Origin: Monosporascus cannonballus
Taxonomy: Eukaryota > Ascomycota > Sordariomycetes > Xylariales
Assembly (NCBI GenBank): GCA_004154925.1
Contig: QJNS01000087.1
Location: 1-64,000, forward strand
Length of the DNA stretch: 64,000 nucleotides
Direction: 5' to 3'
Shown: positions 1 to 11,094 of the stretch, in pieces
Layout of the letters: every line of letters starts with the position of its first letter
Numbering within the stretch: position 1 is the first letter of the stretch
Program-made: the position numbers and the translations under genes
Notes under the pieces: generated by a model
The model's database searches: none
The model's input: the letters and a program-made list of their open reading frames with translations, nothing else
Told to the model about the DNA's origin: nothing

Positions 1-556
1 TTAATTAATTATAAATATGCAGTTTTGGTGATTTTGTATGGGAAATGGCGGCGCGTTGAGGGGGTGGAGCGCGGATGGGGGGGTCATCTTACGCCACAGT
101 TGGTCGCAGAGGTTCAGGGAATTTGCCGGCCTAGAAATGGTCGAGTCTAAACGGATCGAGATCGACAACGCCCGGTCATCCCGGAATGACGCCAATTTTT
201 TTTTTAAAAAAAAACGAGCAGTGGCAAGCCTTAACTGTCTTGCACTGGACTTTGTTACATGAGCACCATGACTTTTTTTTTGGCGTCTCAACACTCTTCG
301 CCAAGTTCAGCCTTGCGGAGGCTGGCCTCCAAATATGCCATGCGACCCGGCACGAAGGCAAATCCCGAACCTTGCTGCTCTACTGCACTTCATTGATTCA
401 CTCCGTTGCGGATGTTCGCAATGTCGTTGGGGAATAAGCGCTACTCAAATTCCCCGGGCTAGTCGCGATGGCCCAGTCTCATGCGGGACGGGACGGACCA
501 GAGTGGGCCACAGTAAGGCAAGGCTAGCCCCCACGCGATCTCAGCCTCTGGTGGTG
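1..556. other. intergenic, no gene seen
   Basis: No convincing coding region. The longest frames (under 100 codons) overlap on both strands and match nothing I know. There is a T-run/A-run palindrome at about 196-214 and a short inverted pair (GACGCCAA near 188, TTGGCGTC near 280) about 90 bp apart, which may be the ends of a tiny decayed repeat. Confidence 0.6.
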
Positions 557-998
557 CAACTCGCAGGGGTATTTTCAGTTAGTTGCCTTTACCGCCCCAC
601 AAGATTCCCTGAACAGCTAGTGTGTATACTCACATGAATTTTGTTTGCAAAAATTCCTCCAAAAATTTATTTGCTGCTTCCTATCACTCTCAAGCGGCGC
701 TTCATCCTATCCCCTTATGATAGCATTAACGTAACAAAGAAATTTTTAGGAATAGCGAACTAGGCCTTAAACGTCGCCAGCTTTTAACAGCGGCGAGGAA
801 AGCAGAAAACGTTGTTTCTTATAGCTTTAACAGCGTTAAAATCGCATTAATTATTATAAAATAGCAGCTTACGATAATTGTTGTTAATGCTGCCCCAATG
901 CTATTTCTCATACAAATTGTATAGGAAGCTACATTATAATCGTATTTGGAAATAGTGGGCGGGTGGGGCTAACTAACTGCCAATACCCCTGCGAGTTG
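557..998. mobile_element. non-autonomous inverted-repeat element (MITE), possibly hAT-like
   Basis: Two imperfect terminal inverted repeats of about 28 bp enclose 442 bp with no coding frame. The left end at 557-584 begins CAACTCGCAGGGGTATT. The right end at 971-998, read on the minus strand, begins with the same 17 bases and continues with CAGTTAGTT after two mismatched bases. The CAGGGGT core is reminiscent of hAT ends. The flanking 8-mers (TGGTGGTG and TAGTTATG) match at 5 of 8 positions, with two of the differences G-to-A, so an 8-bp target duplication is possible but not proven. The interior is A+T-richer than its surroundings. Confidence 0.6.
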
Positions 999-3405
999 TA
1001 GTTATGTCTTAGGCGGTACATATGTCGGCTCGCCGACATTCTGTATTGAGATATAGTATGAGTTATTTCATCTAGTAGCCCTATAGCCTCGTCTATAGTT
1101 CACAGAGCAACGGGACTGGTTTCCTTTTTCGTCCTTTCTTTCTTTGGAAGCAGATCCTGGTTAAGGAGAAACTCCACTTTTCTGGGCAAACGATATTTTG
1201 TCCAGAAAGTCGGTTATCACCTGCCAAGGACACACACCCTCAATCCGGGTCCAGCACCTCTAGCGCCGTACATCTGCATTACTGATGAACTCTAACAATG
1301 TAACTGTAAAAAACGTACCTCAAGACCGCATTATAAAACATCCATTTGCGCCCACTTTTTTTCTTTTTTTAGGCACTAATCGCACTAAGCTAATATTTTC
1401 CTCTGGGCCACCCAGACTTTTCGGAGGTTACGCCTTATTAACACCTAGGCCTTTTCAAAACACAAAACAACGCGAATCTCGTCCTCACCAGATCCCATTT
1501 TATGTTAAAGGCAACTGTGCTGCTTTCTTGCACGTCCACTCTAAGCGTTGTTGCGCTTCTTGCCAGATGCATATATGCATCTCAAGCCTACCATTATGTA
1601 TTCCCCACAGTTACGTATCGATTAACCTCTACCTTAACTTATGCCAATTATCTCCCAGGCAGCCAAGCAGCCGAATGCATGCAAGGCACGGCGCTTTGCC
1701 AAAGATTAGAAAAGCTAGCTATTCCGTAGCGTGAGTTTGCGTGGCGGTATTTCGATGATGTTATGGGTTGGCAGATTTGGTATTAACGTTTGCTTTTCTA
1801 GGGAGTTGCCTAGTTCGCCTTAAGGCTTGGATGGTAGCTTGTGTGACAACCTCAAGCCGAAGACAATTCGATCCTGGCCCTGCTGGCCCTTCACGGCCCT
1901 CCTCCCGCTTCCCGGTTGCGTGCAAGCAAGTTGGGGTTCTGACAGCATATGCCAAAGACGGCCAGCCATTTGAGGGGCTTGCTCCTGGCCCCGCTGACGT
2001 GCGAGGAGCTTGGAAGGCTACGAACGAGACGATTGAGAACACATAACTTGGAACGTACTAATACACCGAGCAGCAGGACTCGGAATCTCCCTTTACAACG
2101 AATCGTAACAACAGCTGTAGTTATTGCTATGACACGGTCGCTTTTCAGCACGAGCACATGGCAGGCTAAGCGAGTTTATGTTCTGTGGGAGATGCGAAAT
2201 GATACATGGGTCTGTATGGAACTGTAGGACTCTGTCCAATTGTCTGCTGTCAGTTAATGATTTTACTTTCGTCACTAATGACGTCTTCACTGGGTGTGGT
2301 CTCCCCGCTTATCGATAAAGTCGTCGCCCCAGAAAGGTACCTACATACGGTGCCCCACTCGCTGTCGCCCAATGAATCCTCAATTTCGTCGAGATGTTGA
2401 GATTGAGATGGACGATTACATAACAATGGGTGGCTAGAACACACCCTGGCAAGGGCTGTGGCTTGTCTTCCGGCTTCTTTTATTGCGGCAGTGCACTGCA
2501 CGAAGGGAGACTCTGGCCGTTCTGGCCGCCTTGGGTCCATCATTATTCGCCTGTTGTAGTAAAGATGCGTCGATCGGCCGGGGCGGGACAGGGCGGGGAT
2601 GTGTTGGATTCGTTCGGGTTTATGAGTCCACCCGTTTGAATAGGGGAGACTCCAAGTCGATAGCTTGGCCACAGTGTATGACGTGCGCACAGGGCGGCTG
2701 ACCAATTCTAGCTTAGTGTAAAAGAGGCGAGCTCTAATTGGCCCAGAGTTGACGCATCAACAACCGCCTATGGGATAAAAAAGGTTCACACTAACGCACA
2801 ACTCCACGCGGACTCCACTTAACGCACTTGCACAACACCGAGTGCCAGTACCTTAGGTTCCTTAGCTAGGCGGGGAGGCAGAAGTGCTACACAGAATGTG
2901 GCTGTAGGGGTGAATGCAATTTTGAGGGATGAGGATGGGAATCTTGCGTTCCGCGCTCGCAATTTGGGAATAGCTAGGTCGGCTAGGCCCTCCTTGGGCC
3001 TGCCGGGTGGAGAACGGGGCTGAGCTGGCTAGGTCCAAACACACAACCCACTTAGGTAATCAGTTTTCCTACGATATCTCCAGATTTAACAAAAGGTTTG
3101 GTTATTATCCCTTTCCGATGCTCACCGATTTCCCTTCTTAAGCTTATTGATTAAGTCCTTTACTCTCAATTTCAACCAGCCGTCTATTCGTACATCTATA
3201 TATATATGTACCAATTCAAGCTTTGAGCCCACTTCGAGATAGTCTCGCACCATCTGCCTAGCAATAGGGGCAGGGCGGAGCACCCGGAGCTGGATGCTTT
3301 GATTCCTTATAAAGCTGGGCGACCACAGGCGCACTGGCATACATATCTCTTCGCCAATTCAAATTCTTTATATTCAACCTTCCCTACAAGCAACCCCACC
3401 TACCC
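999..3405. other. intergenic, no supported gene
   Basis: Frames of 149 codons (1285-1734, +) and 151 codons (2250-2705, -) exist but have low-complexity composition, no recognisable domain and no supporting splice pattern. I regard both as chance. A TATAAA box at 3307-3312 lies about 100 bp upstream of the small candidate gene at 3406. Confidence 0.5.
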
Positions 3406-3706
3406 ATGTACTCCATGGGGCTCTCCGCGGAAGCCATCATCGCCCTCGTGGGCGTCGCAGTTGCCTTGCCCCCGGTATTGCTCATCGTATGGAACTGTAT
3501 TGGGCGCGGGGGAATCGAGCGTCAGTCCCCGCTTCCCGAGTTGTGTGACAAAAGGAACTAATGCCCTCGTCTCGACAGGTCAACATGATATAGCTCAGGC
3601 ACTCTCCCTCCTCCTTAACGACTATATAGTAAGGGGCCAGATCGAGCTTCGTGTCCGGAGAGCTCCTGATGGCAATCGCGCATGGCGTCAAGGATATTAT
3701 ATATGA
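3406..3706 (+). CDS. possible small single-pass membrane protein gene, two exons
   Basis: The ATG at 3406 opens a 51-codon frame ending at 3561. Its first half is a clear membrane helix (residues about 10-31, containing IIALVGVAVALPPVLLIVW) followed by a short basic stretch. A 58-bp intron can be drawn at 3521-3578 (GTCAGT donor, CTAAT branch site, ACAG acceptor). It keeps the frame and extends the protein to about 80 residues, ending at 3706. The donor is not the best fungal form. A further GTAAGG donor near 3629 could join an alternative last exon running to 3851. A TATA box lies about 100 bp upstream. I do not recognise the family. It could be a small tail-anchored protein or the N-terminal exon of a decayed larger gene. 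The call rests on the hydrophobic segment and splice signals alone. Confidence 0.3.
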
Positions 3707-3740
3707 GGGTCAGATCGAGCTTTCGGGTTTGGAAGGCTCC
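3635..3740 (+). repeat. imperfect tandem duplication of about 32 bp
   Basis: The segments at 3635-3666 and 3708-3740 share GGYCAGATCGAGCTT, then a similar 3' half ending GCTCC. In the frame of the candidate small gene both encode GQIEL followed by a variable stretch, suggesting duplication of a terminal exon or relics of one. Confidence 0.5.
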
Positions 3741-3973
3741 CGAAGGACTATCAAGGGTGACTCTGAGGACGACGGACTCAAGACTCACCACTTGCTAGCG
3801 GATCTTCTTGGCGGCCGGTTTTCCATGGCGTTTTTGGATAAGATAAGGTAGGCGGCCCAAGGCGTAGGTTGAAAAAAAGGTCGAGCTGGGGGAACGTAGC
3901 CGAATAGACGTGACTGCCATTTTCCCAACTGAAGCCTTATTACTAGTGAGTCACTCGGCCCGCGCGCGCCCAC

Positions 3974-5410
3974 CTAATACCCGATATCATAGCCCCTCTG
4001 CTGGATAGAGATGTCGACGGCCTGATGCCAATGCCGGATGCGATCGCGCACGGACTTCTCGTACTGGGGCATGGTCATGATGGCGGCGCCGAAGCTGCTA
4101 CCGTACCGCCGGCCCTCCGCGAGGTTGCGGACGGCGGCCTGGGCCCGGCCGAGGATGGACGATGTCTGGCCGTCGAAGTACAGGCCGCAGTGTCGCATCT
4201 CCTCCACCAGGTCCAGCATCCCCGACAGGTCGCCGTACCGGGACCAGTAGATATCGAGGAGCTCATTGTAGAAGGGCGTCGACACGCCGAGGACGTACGA
4301 CTCAAGGCCGAGCTCCTTGACGCGGGGGAGAACGTTCAGGGCGAGCGGGGACGAGGTGTGGAACGCCGTGTTTAGCTGTCGGAGGGCGAGAAGGAGGTAT
4401 GCTGGATACAGCGGCCCGTGGATGTAGAGACTCATTTTCTCAGGGGGGACCGGGCCTTCAGCGTCCTCGGACTCTCCGACCATACTGGCAGTCTCGCGAG
4501 TAGCCTCAGACGTCGTGCCAGGAGTAGTCTCAGGGGTAGTCTCCACGGTAGTCGCAGAGGCAGTATCTGAGGTTACACCTTCAGGTTCTGCTTCGAGCTC
4601 CGCATCCACGCTTCTTGATTCATCTTCTGAAGAGGCCGCAGCCTCCAATCTCTCCTTCTTCCTTTCCCTGGCGGGCTTCGTAGCCGTCCTTTCCTCCTCG
4701 TCGGCCTTCCTGCCAAGACCTAACTTCGCCGGCATCGTAAAAACTTCCTTCTCCAGTACGTCCCAGAGCTCATGATCTGTCTTCGCTGAGGTAATAAGCC
4801 CTTCGACCCTCATCCGCTCCGGAAATCTCTTGGCGTCCAATTCGAACTTGCGCATGAATGTATGCGGAGGCGCCTTCCACCCGTCGTCAACGTCCGCGGA
4901 AGCTGCGCGCTCGTGATCCTCCCCTCGAGCCGACGGGACGATGGCGTCCAGGGCTCTGCTCGCGGCGTCCCGCAGCTGGGGTGGGAACCGTAGCAGGGCC
5001 TTGTTCCTATCCTTGGCGGCGCCCGCGAGCAGCGCCGGGGCCGTGACGGTATCCGGGCGGGCCTGGCCGGCGTCCTGCGCGGCCTGCTGCATGATGAGCA
5101 TGGCGGAACGTGATGCCGAGACCGAGGACGATGGGGGGGCGCCCTCTTCCACGCTAGGCTTTAGGGCGCGTGCCTGAATGTCGGCAAAGATGCGCTCGAA
5201 AATCTGTCGTTCCGAGGGCGTGATGGTGCCCCGCTTCACCGACTTCAGCGGGACATCCTCCTCTCCAAGCTCATACACGAATGGGATATCGTTTCCCTTG
5301 CAGTAGCGACTAGTCGCATGGAGCGAGCGAAGGAATGCGACCGGTACCCTTGGCGATTTGAGTATAGTCCTCGTCTGATAGAGGAAGGGGAGGAATGAGG
5401 TGGAGGGCAT
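3974..5410 (-). CDS. Mtf2-like mitochondrial protein
   Basis: An intron-less frame of 478 residues with its start at 5410. Residues 1-40 form a basic, Ser/Leu/Arg-rich mitochondrial targeting region (LRSLHATSRY) with almost no acidic residues. The middle (about 90-310) is low-complexity, rich in Ala, Glu, Ser and Thr, including a Thr-Thr-Pro run near 275-300. The C-terminal 150 residues contain the conserved part: YPAYLLLALRQLNTAF, then ALNVLPRVKELGLESYVLG, then a helical stretch with EMRHCGLYFDGQT. This matches fungal Mtf2-like C-terminal domains (relatives of yeast Mtf2/Nam1, which couples mitochondrial RNA polymerase to RNA processing and translation). It shares a 677-bp divergent promoter with CMR1. 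The family is inferred from remembered motifs; mitochondrial location is likely. Confidence 0.75.
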   Translation of the reverse strand: MPSTSFLPFLYQTRTILKSPRVPVAFLRSLHATSRYCKGNDIPFVYELGEEDVPLKSVKRGTITPSERQIFERIFADIQARALKPSVEEGAPPSSSVSASRSAMLIMQQAAQDAGQARPDTVTAPALLAGAAKDRNKALLRFPPQLRDAASRALDAIVPSARGEDHERAASADVDDGWKAPPHTFMRKFELDAKRFPERMRVEGLITSAKTDHELWDVLEKEVFTMPAKLGLGRKADEEERTATKPARERKKERLEAAASSEDESRSVDAELEAEPEGVTSDTASATTVETTPETTPGTTSEATRETASMVGESEDAEGPVPPEKMSLYIHGPLYPAYLLLALRQLNTAFHTSSPLALNVLPRVKELGLESYVLGVSTPFYNELLDIYWSRYGDLSGMLDLVEEMRHCGLYFDGQTSSILGRAQAAVRNLAEGRRYGSSFGAAIMTMPQYEKSVRDRIRHWHQAVDISIQQRGYDIGY

Positions 5411-6087
5411 GTCTTCGTCGAATTGAGAACAGAAGTGTCAAATTACTAAAAGTACATATCAAAAATACAAGTAGAATCGACAACTAAGTACTGTGATGAG
5501 GCAAAAGCCGTGATAAGGGAGGAATGGGAATGCAGAGGATGTTGCTTAGGCAACAAGGATGGATGAAGATGAAGATGTATCGAAATTTTAGGTTTTCGAT
5601 AAGCCGATAAGCGGCTTTGAGAATGACCCTTATCTTATCACCTCAAGGTACATACACTCGGCAACCCCTGTTCCTGCATCATCGCCCCCTGCGGCAGCTT
5701 CGGCTGAAAACCCCCTGCAGACTTACTGTAATTGGCCACCGACCAGGGGATGCGCCTGCATCTGCCTGCAGCGCGTCATCTCATGACTTCGCGTCTCGAT
5801 TTTAATTGATCTTCGTCATCACTGTCGCGTGCCTCATTCCAGACTCGAAACGGCTGCAATTCGAGATACCGTACACAACAAAGAAATTTTTTGGGCAATC
5901 GCCCTCTGAAACAATCACATTCCCTATTGATTTTCGCTCATTATCTCGAATTGGACTTCGTTCCATTGTAACACTACCACACTCAGAATCACATTAGCAG
6001 GGCTTCACACGTGCAACTCACTGTGATAATCTGCTCCTACTCTCACAACAGCCCTGGGCCACAAAAAAAGAAAACGAATAAAACATC
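5411..6087. promoter_or_regulatory. divergent promoter with a cluster of GATA motifs
   Basis: Region between two divergently transcribed genes. GATAAG occurs at 5512-5517, 5598-5603 and 5606-5611, and its reverse complement CTTATC at 5629-5634 and 5634-5639, so four copies lie within 42 bp. One sits in a small hairpin (GCCG at 5603-5606, CGGC at 5612-5615). Clustered GATAAG sites are bound by fungal GATA factors (nitrogen, light or iron regulators). Which of the two genes is controlled cannot be told from sequence. Confidence 0.45.
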
Positions 6088-7916
6088 ATGGCGCCCGAGC
6101 TGAGCGCCTTCGAGGCGCGACGGCGCGCTAACGTGGCCAACAACCAGAAGCTGCTCAAGGATACGAAGGAGATCGGCGCGAGCATGCGGAAGGCCGCGGC
6201 GCCGGCGCCGAAACCAGCTGCGGCGGCACCGCGGAAGAGGAGGGCGACCGCCGCCGCCGAGCCGGTGCAGCGGACGCGGACGATGCCGACGCGGCAGAGC
6301 CGGCGACTGGCGGGCGCGAACGGCGGCGACGATTCTGCCATCAAGGCGGAGGACGTGCCCGCGGAATTACGAGAGCCTTCGCGGCAGGCGAAGCGTGCGC
6401 GGGTGGCGGGCGACCTGGCGCTCGAGAAGCTGCAGGTTGAGGGCCAGCGGTGGTCCAACGGCGAGGCGCTGGCGAGCTTCGTCGTGCAGAGCGCGCAGCC
6501 GGGCGTTCGGACGTTTACTTTCAAAGAGGATGACGACGACGATGACGCCGAGAAGGATTCTGGCGACAGGAAGCTTAAGAGTTTGCGGAAGGACTTGAAC
6601 GAGCTGAAGCTGTATGAGGGATGGCAACCGAATGGTGAGTAAAACGAGAAGATTCTCATCTCATATCGCCCTTTAGTTACATCAATTGCTCATGTGCACG
6701 TGACTCAACCGGAAGAGCAGATATCAAGATCACCCCCGAGCGGGTATACGCCCTCACGTTCCACCCGATACAGGACAAACCGCTCGTGCTAGCGGGCGAC
6801 AAGACAGGCGTGATGGGCATCTTCGACGGCTCCCAGAAGACGCCGGACTACCCGGACGACGAAGACGACGACGCAGAGGACTTCGTGCCGCCGCTCCCCA
6901 AGATCGCTGCGTACACAGTGCACAACCGGACCATCTCGTCGATCAAGGTGCCGGCGTTCGACGCCAACTCGATCATCACGAGCTCGTACGACTCGTCGGT
7001 GCGGTGCCTGGACATCCCGACGCAGGTCAGCAGTCAGCTTTGGGCGCCCGAGGACGAGGGCGAGGAGCTCGCCATCACGTGCCTCGACGTGTCGCCCGAG
7101 GCCAAGGACATCATCTACTTCTCGACCATGGAGGGCTCGCTGGGACGCTTCGACAGGCGCGCGGGCAAGGGCAAGAAGGCGGACTTCTGGGGCCTTACGG
7201 ATAACAAGATCGGGGGCTTCTCCGTGCACCCGCTGCTACCTCATCTCGTCGCCACGGCGTCTCTCGATCGCACGCTCAAAATCTGGGATCTACGTAAGTT
7301 TAACTTCTGAACTTAATTCCAACTATTGCACGGGAATACGCAGACCGGGGAATGAACGCCCAGAGTTGCAGCTCCTCTTCGACCGAACAGGCGAGTATTA
7401 GTACATCCTGTCGCACTAATGCGCTTCACAGGCATGATCAAAGGCAAACCGCTCTCCCACCACCCCTCTCTCCTCGGCGAGCACGCCTCGCGGCTCTCCG
7501 TATCCCACGCATCCTGGAGCCGAACAGGGCACCTCGCGACATCTTCGTACGACGACACAGTGAAAATCTACGACCTGAGCGGGGCCGCCAAGTGGAACAA
7601 GGCGGGCCACTCGCCGCTAGAAAAGGATCCGTTGGAGCCGATGCACGTGATCCCGCACAACAACCAGACCGGCCGGTGGGTGACGATTCTGAAGCCGCAG
7701 TGGCAGGCACGGCCCGCCGACGGCGTCGACAAGCTGGCCATCGCAAACATGAACCGCTTCGTCGACGTGTACGGCGCCGACGGGTCGCAGCTGGCGCAGC
7801 TGGGGGGCGGAGAGGACGGCGAGATCACGGCCGTGCCCGCCGTCGCCGAGCTGCACCCCGTCCGGAACTGGGTCGCAGGCGCCACGGGCAGTGGGAAGCT
7901 GTGTCTCTGGTTGTGA
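6088..7916 (+). CDS. CMR1: CMR1-type WD40 DNA damage-binding protein
   Basis: Three exons: 6088-6634, 6721-7293 and 7432-7916, giving 534 residues. Intron 1 (86 bp, GTGAGT) and intron 2 (138 bp, GTAAGT, CTAAT near its end) both restore the frame. Residues 7-20 ([14 protein letters not shown]) are the characteristic N-terminal helix of the CMR1/WDR76 family. A basic Ala/Lys/Arg-rich region follows to about 115, with an acidic stretch near 150. WD40 repeats begin after [17 protein letters not shown] and include [31 protein letters not shown] and [20 protein letters not shown]. Family members are nuclear, bind DNA, and join the intranuclear quality-control compartment during replication stress. 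The length fits fungal CMR1 (about 500-540). Whether residues 372-380, next to the second splice junction, are exact should be confirmed with RNA. Confidence 0.9.
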
Positions 7917-8669
7917 GTGAAGGCGTTAAGTCAGCGAGCAGAAGAGTACTTAGGTAAGCGAGTTGGGGAATAGAGTTCGACATACATCATATTACCACTC
8001 TGGGCGAATGCGGGAGAAAATCGAACAGTGATACAGAGGTTATTATTCGTCAGACATGACACGAATTCGAGGTAGAGTACGATCATACAGGCTTTGTGTA
8101 TATTGGTTGTTCAACGCGAGGTTCCTATCATGAGAGGGCATCATATCCTGCACAATCATGGACACTTCGCATTTTTGGAAGTTAATAGCCTCCGTGCGGG
8201 ATGCGAAGAACAGATGTAAGCTCTTACAAGGACGGCATAGTGCTTTTGATAAGTGTATTAAATAGGTACATAATCATGTCTGTTGCCAAAAACGAATTCC
8301 AAGCCAAAACTTCGAAAATCGTACTCCTATTGCCGATGCAAGTGCGGGTTCCCCCCAATAGCCGATGTACTATTACTCCTCCGTTGGGGGAACCTGGAGT
8401 TGAGCGAGCTCCATGGTTCGTATCCATCGTTTGTCACTCGTCCAAATCCGTTACCTAACACACCCTATTGGTACGATACTAAGTCACCTCGATGTTCACT
8501 ATACGCATTATCCCACCGCTTATCCTCGACTCCACCTATCCGTCCATCCGTCCATCCATCCCACTCACAGAGCCCAAACCTTGGTACTGTACACCCGCGT
8601 CAACCACAATGCACTACACCGCAAAAGAGAAATAGAATGACGAAGATACCTGGAGATCAAAATAGTGAC
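7917..8669. other. convergent intergenic spacer
   Basis: 3' flanks of CMR1 and the DUF3292 gene. No coding potential beyond antisense shadows of the DUF3292 gene. It includes a pyrimidine-rich microsatellite-like stretch (CCATCCGTCCATCC) near 8541-8560. Confidence 0.6.
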
Positions 8670-11094
8670 CTACCAGGCCTCCCACTTCTGGCCGCCGATG
8701 GCGACGAGGCGGTTGAACAGCTCGTCCCGCAGCGGGACAGCCGTGACCCTCACGGTGTTGCCGTGGCGGTCCGTGATCTCCAGGCCGTCATTGATCTCGC
8801 GGCCGAGCGACCAGCTGACCACGAGCTTGCCCTTCCAGCCGTAGCCGCCGATCTTCTTGAGTTCCGCGATGTCCGCGATCGGAATGCTCCAGACGGGGTG
8901 CACCTCCGATTCACCGTCATCGCCGTGCTTCTGGATCCTCTTCTCTTTGCTGCCGAGCTTCTCCGGGCTGAATCCCATCGCCGGGGTCGTCGACTCCGTC
9001 GTGATGTACACGTGGCCCCTGTTGCCCTTGTGGCGCGCCTCGAACTCGACGGGGCCCGAGGGCGGGCGGCTATCGGTGTCGGACACAGCGCCGAGTCGGT
9101 TCTTGGCGGGTTGGGATCCGGCCTTGGCGCGCGCGTGGTCGGCGCCGATGCTCGCCTTGACCGCGCCCCGCGTCATGCCCTTGAAGAAGCCCAGGATCTT
9201 GCCGCCCATCTTATGGCCGTGTTTCGGGTTCTTACCAGCGTCCTCTTCCGGGTCCCCGGTCAGATGGGGGACGGCGCTCGGGTCGTGCTCGATGGCCTGC
9301 CGGATCTCGTCCTCCGATGCGTCGAGGGGCCGCTCGTCTCCTGCCGTGTGGATGTGCTCGCTGGTGAGCTCTGCTGGACGGTTGGGAGGTTCCTCCTGGA
9401 TTCTTGGTGGCGGCGGCAGGGGTGCTTTGTTGGCCTCACCGATGCGGAGAAGCGTCAGGGTGAGCTGGGCGTTGGTGGGGACGCCCTTTAAGAGGGTATT
9501 GCGGAGCTCGAGGATCTTCTGCCAGTGGGGGAACTTCTTGTTAAGAAGCCGGACGCCGCGAGCGATGATGGGATCCCCGAAGAAGGCGAAACCGAAGCCA
9601 AATGTTGTGCCCTTGAAGAACATGTACGAAGTTACGAATAACGATATGAATAGGAGAGGAACGATCACCGCAGCTAACCGGAGTCTGTATGTGTCCCTTG
9701 GAAACGGTGGAGTCGGTGATAAGGCGTTGCCGAGACGTTCCCTGCGAGATTTGTCAGCAACGCGTGCACCTTGACGCGGACAATTGGAGGGGAGTTGACG
9801 ATTTAAGCATCCTCATCGCATAGGAGGCGCGGAAGAACCTGAACCTGACAAGCTAGAAAAAAAGGGGGAGCGATATTGCGTAACAGGCGTACCAAGTATC
9901 GGACACGGTTGCGATGCCGTGCATGACGGGTCGCATCTTCAACCACATCGTGTTCTCGACCGGCACCTTAGTCTTGTCCTTCTCAGGGCCAGGCTTTCCT
10001 CCGCTCGCGACGTCCTTGGCCTGAGCGGCGACAGTCATTATCCCCGCTGGGTCAGGAACCTCGTCGGATAGGGCGGTCTCCTCAGGGCTGGGTTCAGCCT
10101 GGGGATGCTTTCCCGTCGCGCTGGTGAGGACGACCGAGGTGAACCCGTTGAAGAAGTTGCTGGCTTCCTGTTCCACGGCTTCCCCCTTGTGGTTCTCCGG
10201 CGCTCCCGTGGCGCTGTCGTGGCTGCCAAGCACCCCCGCCTTCGGCTTCTGAATACCGCCGGAACGGCTGTCGACCAGCGCGACCGGTGCCGGCGGGAAC
10301 AAGTAGTTACGAGACGGCGGGTAGACTATCAGGACGATCAACGTAGTGGCGAATAACGGCATGATGAAGTCGAGCAACCACGCGACAAAGTACGCCTGAT
10401 TAACCGAGTCAGCAAATGTCAAGACGAGGCCACGGCAGAGCACCTGAGCAGGGGGTCTTACGGCACAGAAAAAAGATGTCCGCTTAGATTCTTTCCAGGA
10501 CCTTATACGCGCGATATGCTTGACAGCATTCATGATACCGGTGAGGACGGCCATGTAGAGCCGCTCTACGTTCGCCCTTAACTTGTCCGGAGAGAATTCC
10601 TCGTCTTCGGCGATGTTGAGATCGAGATTCCCGGGTAAGGGGTCTACCACCTCTTTGACGTGGTATACTTGCTGTAAGTCGGACGCGTTAGCTTCCTCAG
10701 AACGGTCTGCACACGCCTTATCTTCTTAATCTACGACCGCCCGCACCTTGTTGAAGCGCCGAATAAGAAGCCAGAGATCTTCGTTGTCCAGTCCTCCCAC
10801 CAGCGGCGAGACTATCTCCTCTTTCTTCTCATTCCAGCCAAGATCAACAATCTCGGCATCGTAGTGCTGATGCAGCTGAACCGCACCTTTCTCCTCATGA
10901 TCGCCAGCTGCCACGAGCGCATGCGATAACGAAGGGCCCTCCGCCATTGTAGCTGCGGCTTCGCGATTCGCAGAGTCCGCGACGGGTTGCGTGTTAGCTG
11001 GCGTAGGCAGCATCTCCGCCAGCTTACTCCCGAGCGTCGCATTTTCTCCTTCCGGGGCAGAGTTGTTCGGCTTCGCCTCAGGAGGCGACGACAT
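8670..11094 (-). CDS. DUF3292 family fungal membrane protein
   Basis: Four exons on the minus strand: 11094-10747, 10671-10462, 10395-9893 and 9741-8670, giving 710 residues. All introns (75, 66, 151 bp) begin GT, end AG and keep frame. The second is a multiple of three without stops, so it could be mistaken for coding. Residues 1-85 are Ala/Glu/Pro-rich; then comes VSPLVGGLDNEDLWLLIRRF, typical of the family. Membrane segments are AYFVAWLLDFIMPLFATTL (about 187-205) with a second hydrophobic run, and VIVPLLFISLFVTSYMFF in exon 4. Between them is the conserved GVLGSHDSATGAPENHKGEA. The C-terminal 90 residues (from about 620) contain IADIAELKKIGGYGWKGK and LRDELFNRLVAIG, a PH/GRAM-like fold in appearance. 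The function is unknown; a membrane or lipid-contact role is only a guess. Confidence 0.88.

Noticed and set aside
1285..1734. 149-codon plus frame
   Set aside because: No domain, no conserved composition, no splice or promoter support.
2250..2705. 151-codon minus frame
   Set aside because: No recognisable motif, and overlapping frames on the other strand are equally open; likely chance.
8283..9491. Plus-strand frame of 402 codons
   Set aside because: It is the antisense shadow of exon 4 of the DUF3292 gene, whose own frame has family motifs and correct splice sites.
10396..10461. Reading the 66-bp stretch as coding in the DUF3292 gene
   Set aside because: It is stop-free and in frame, but bounded by GTAAGA and TCAG, and removing it joins FFCA to AYFVAWL as expected for the family.
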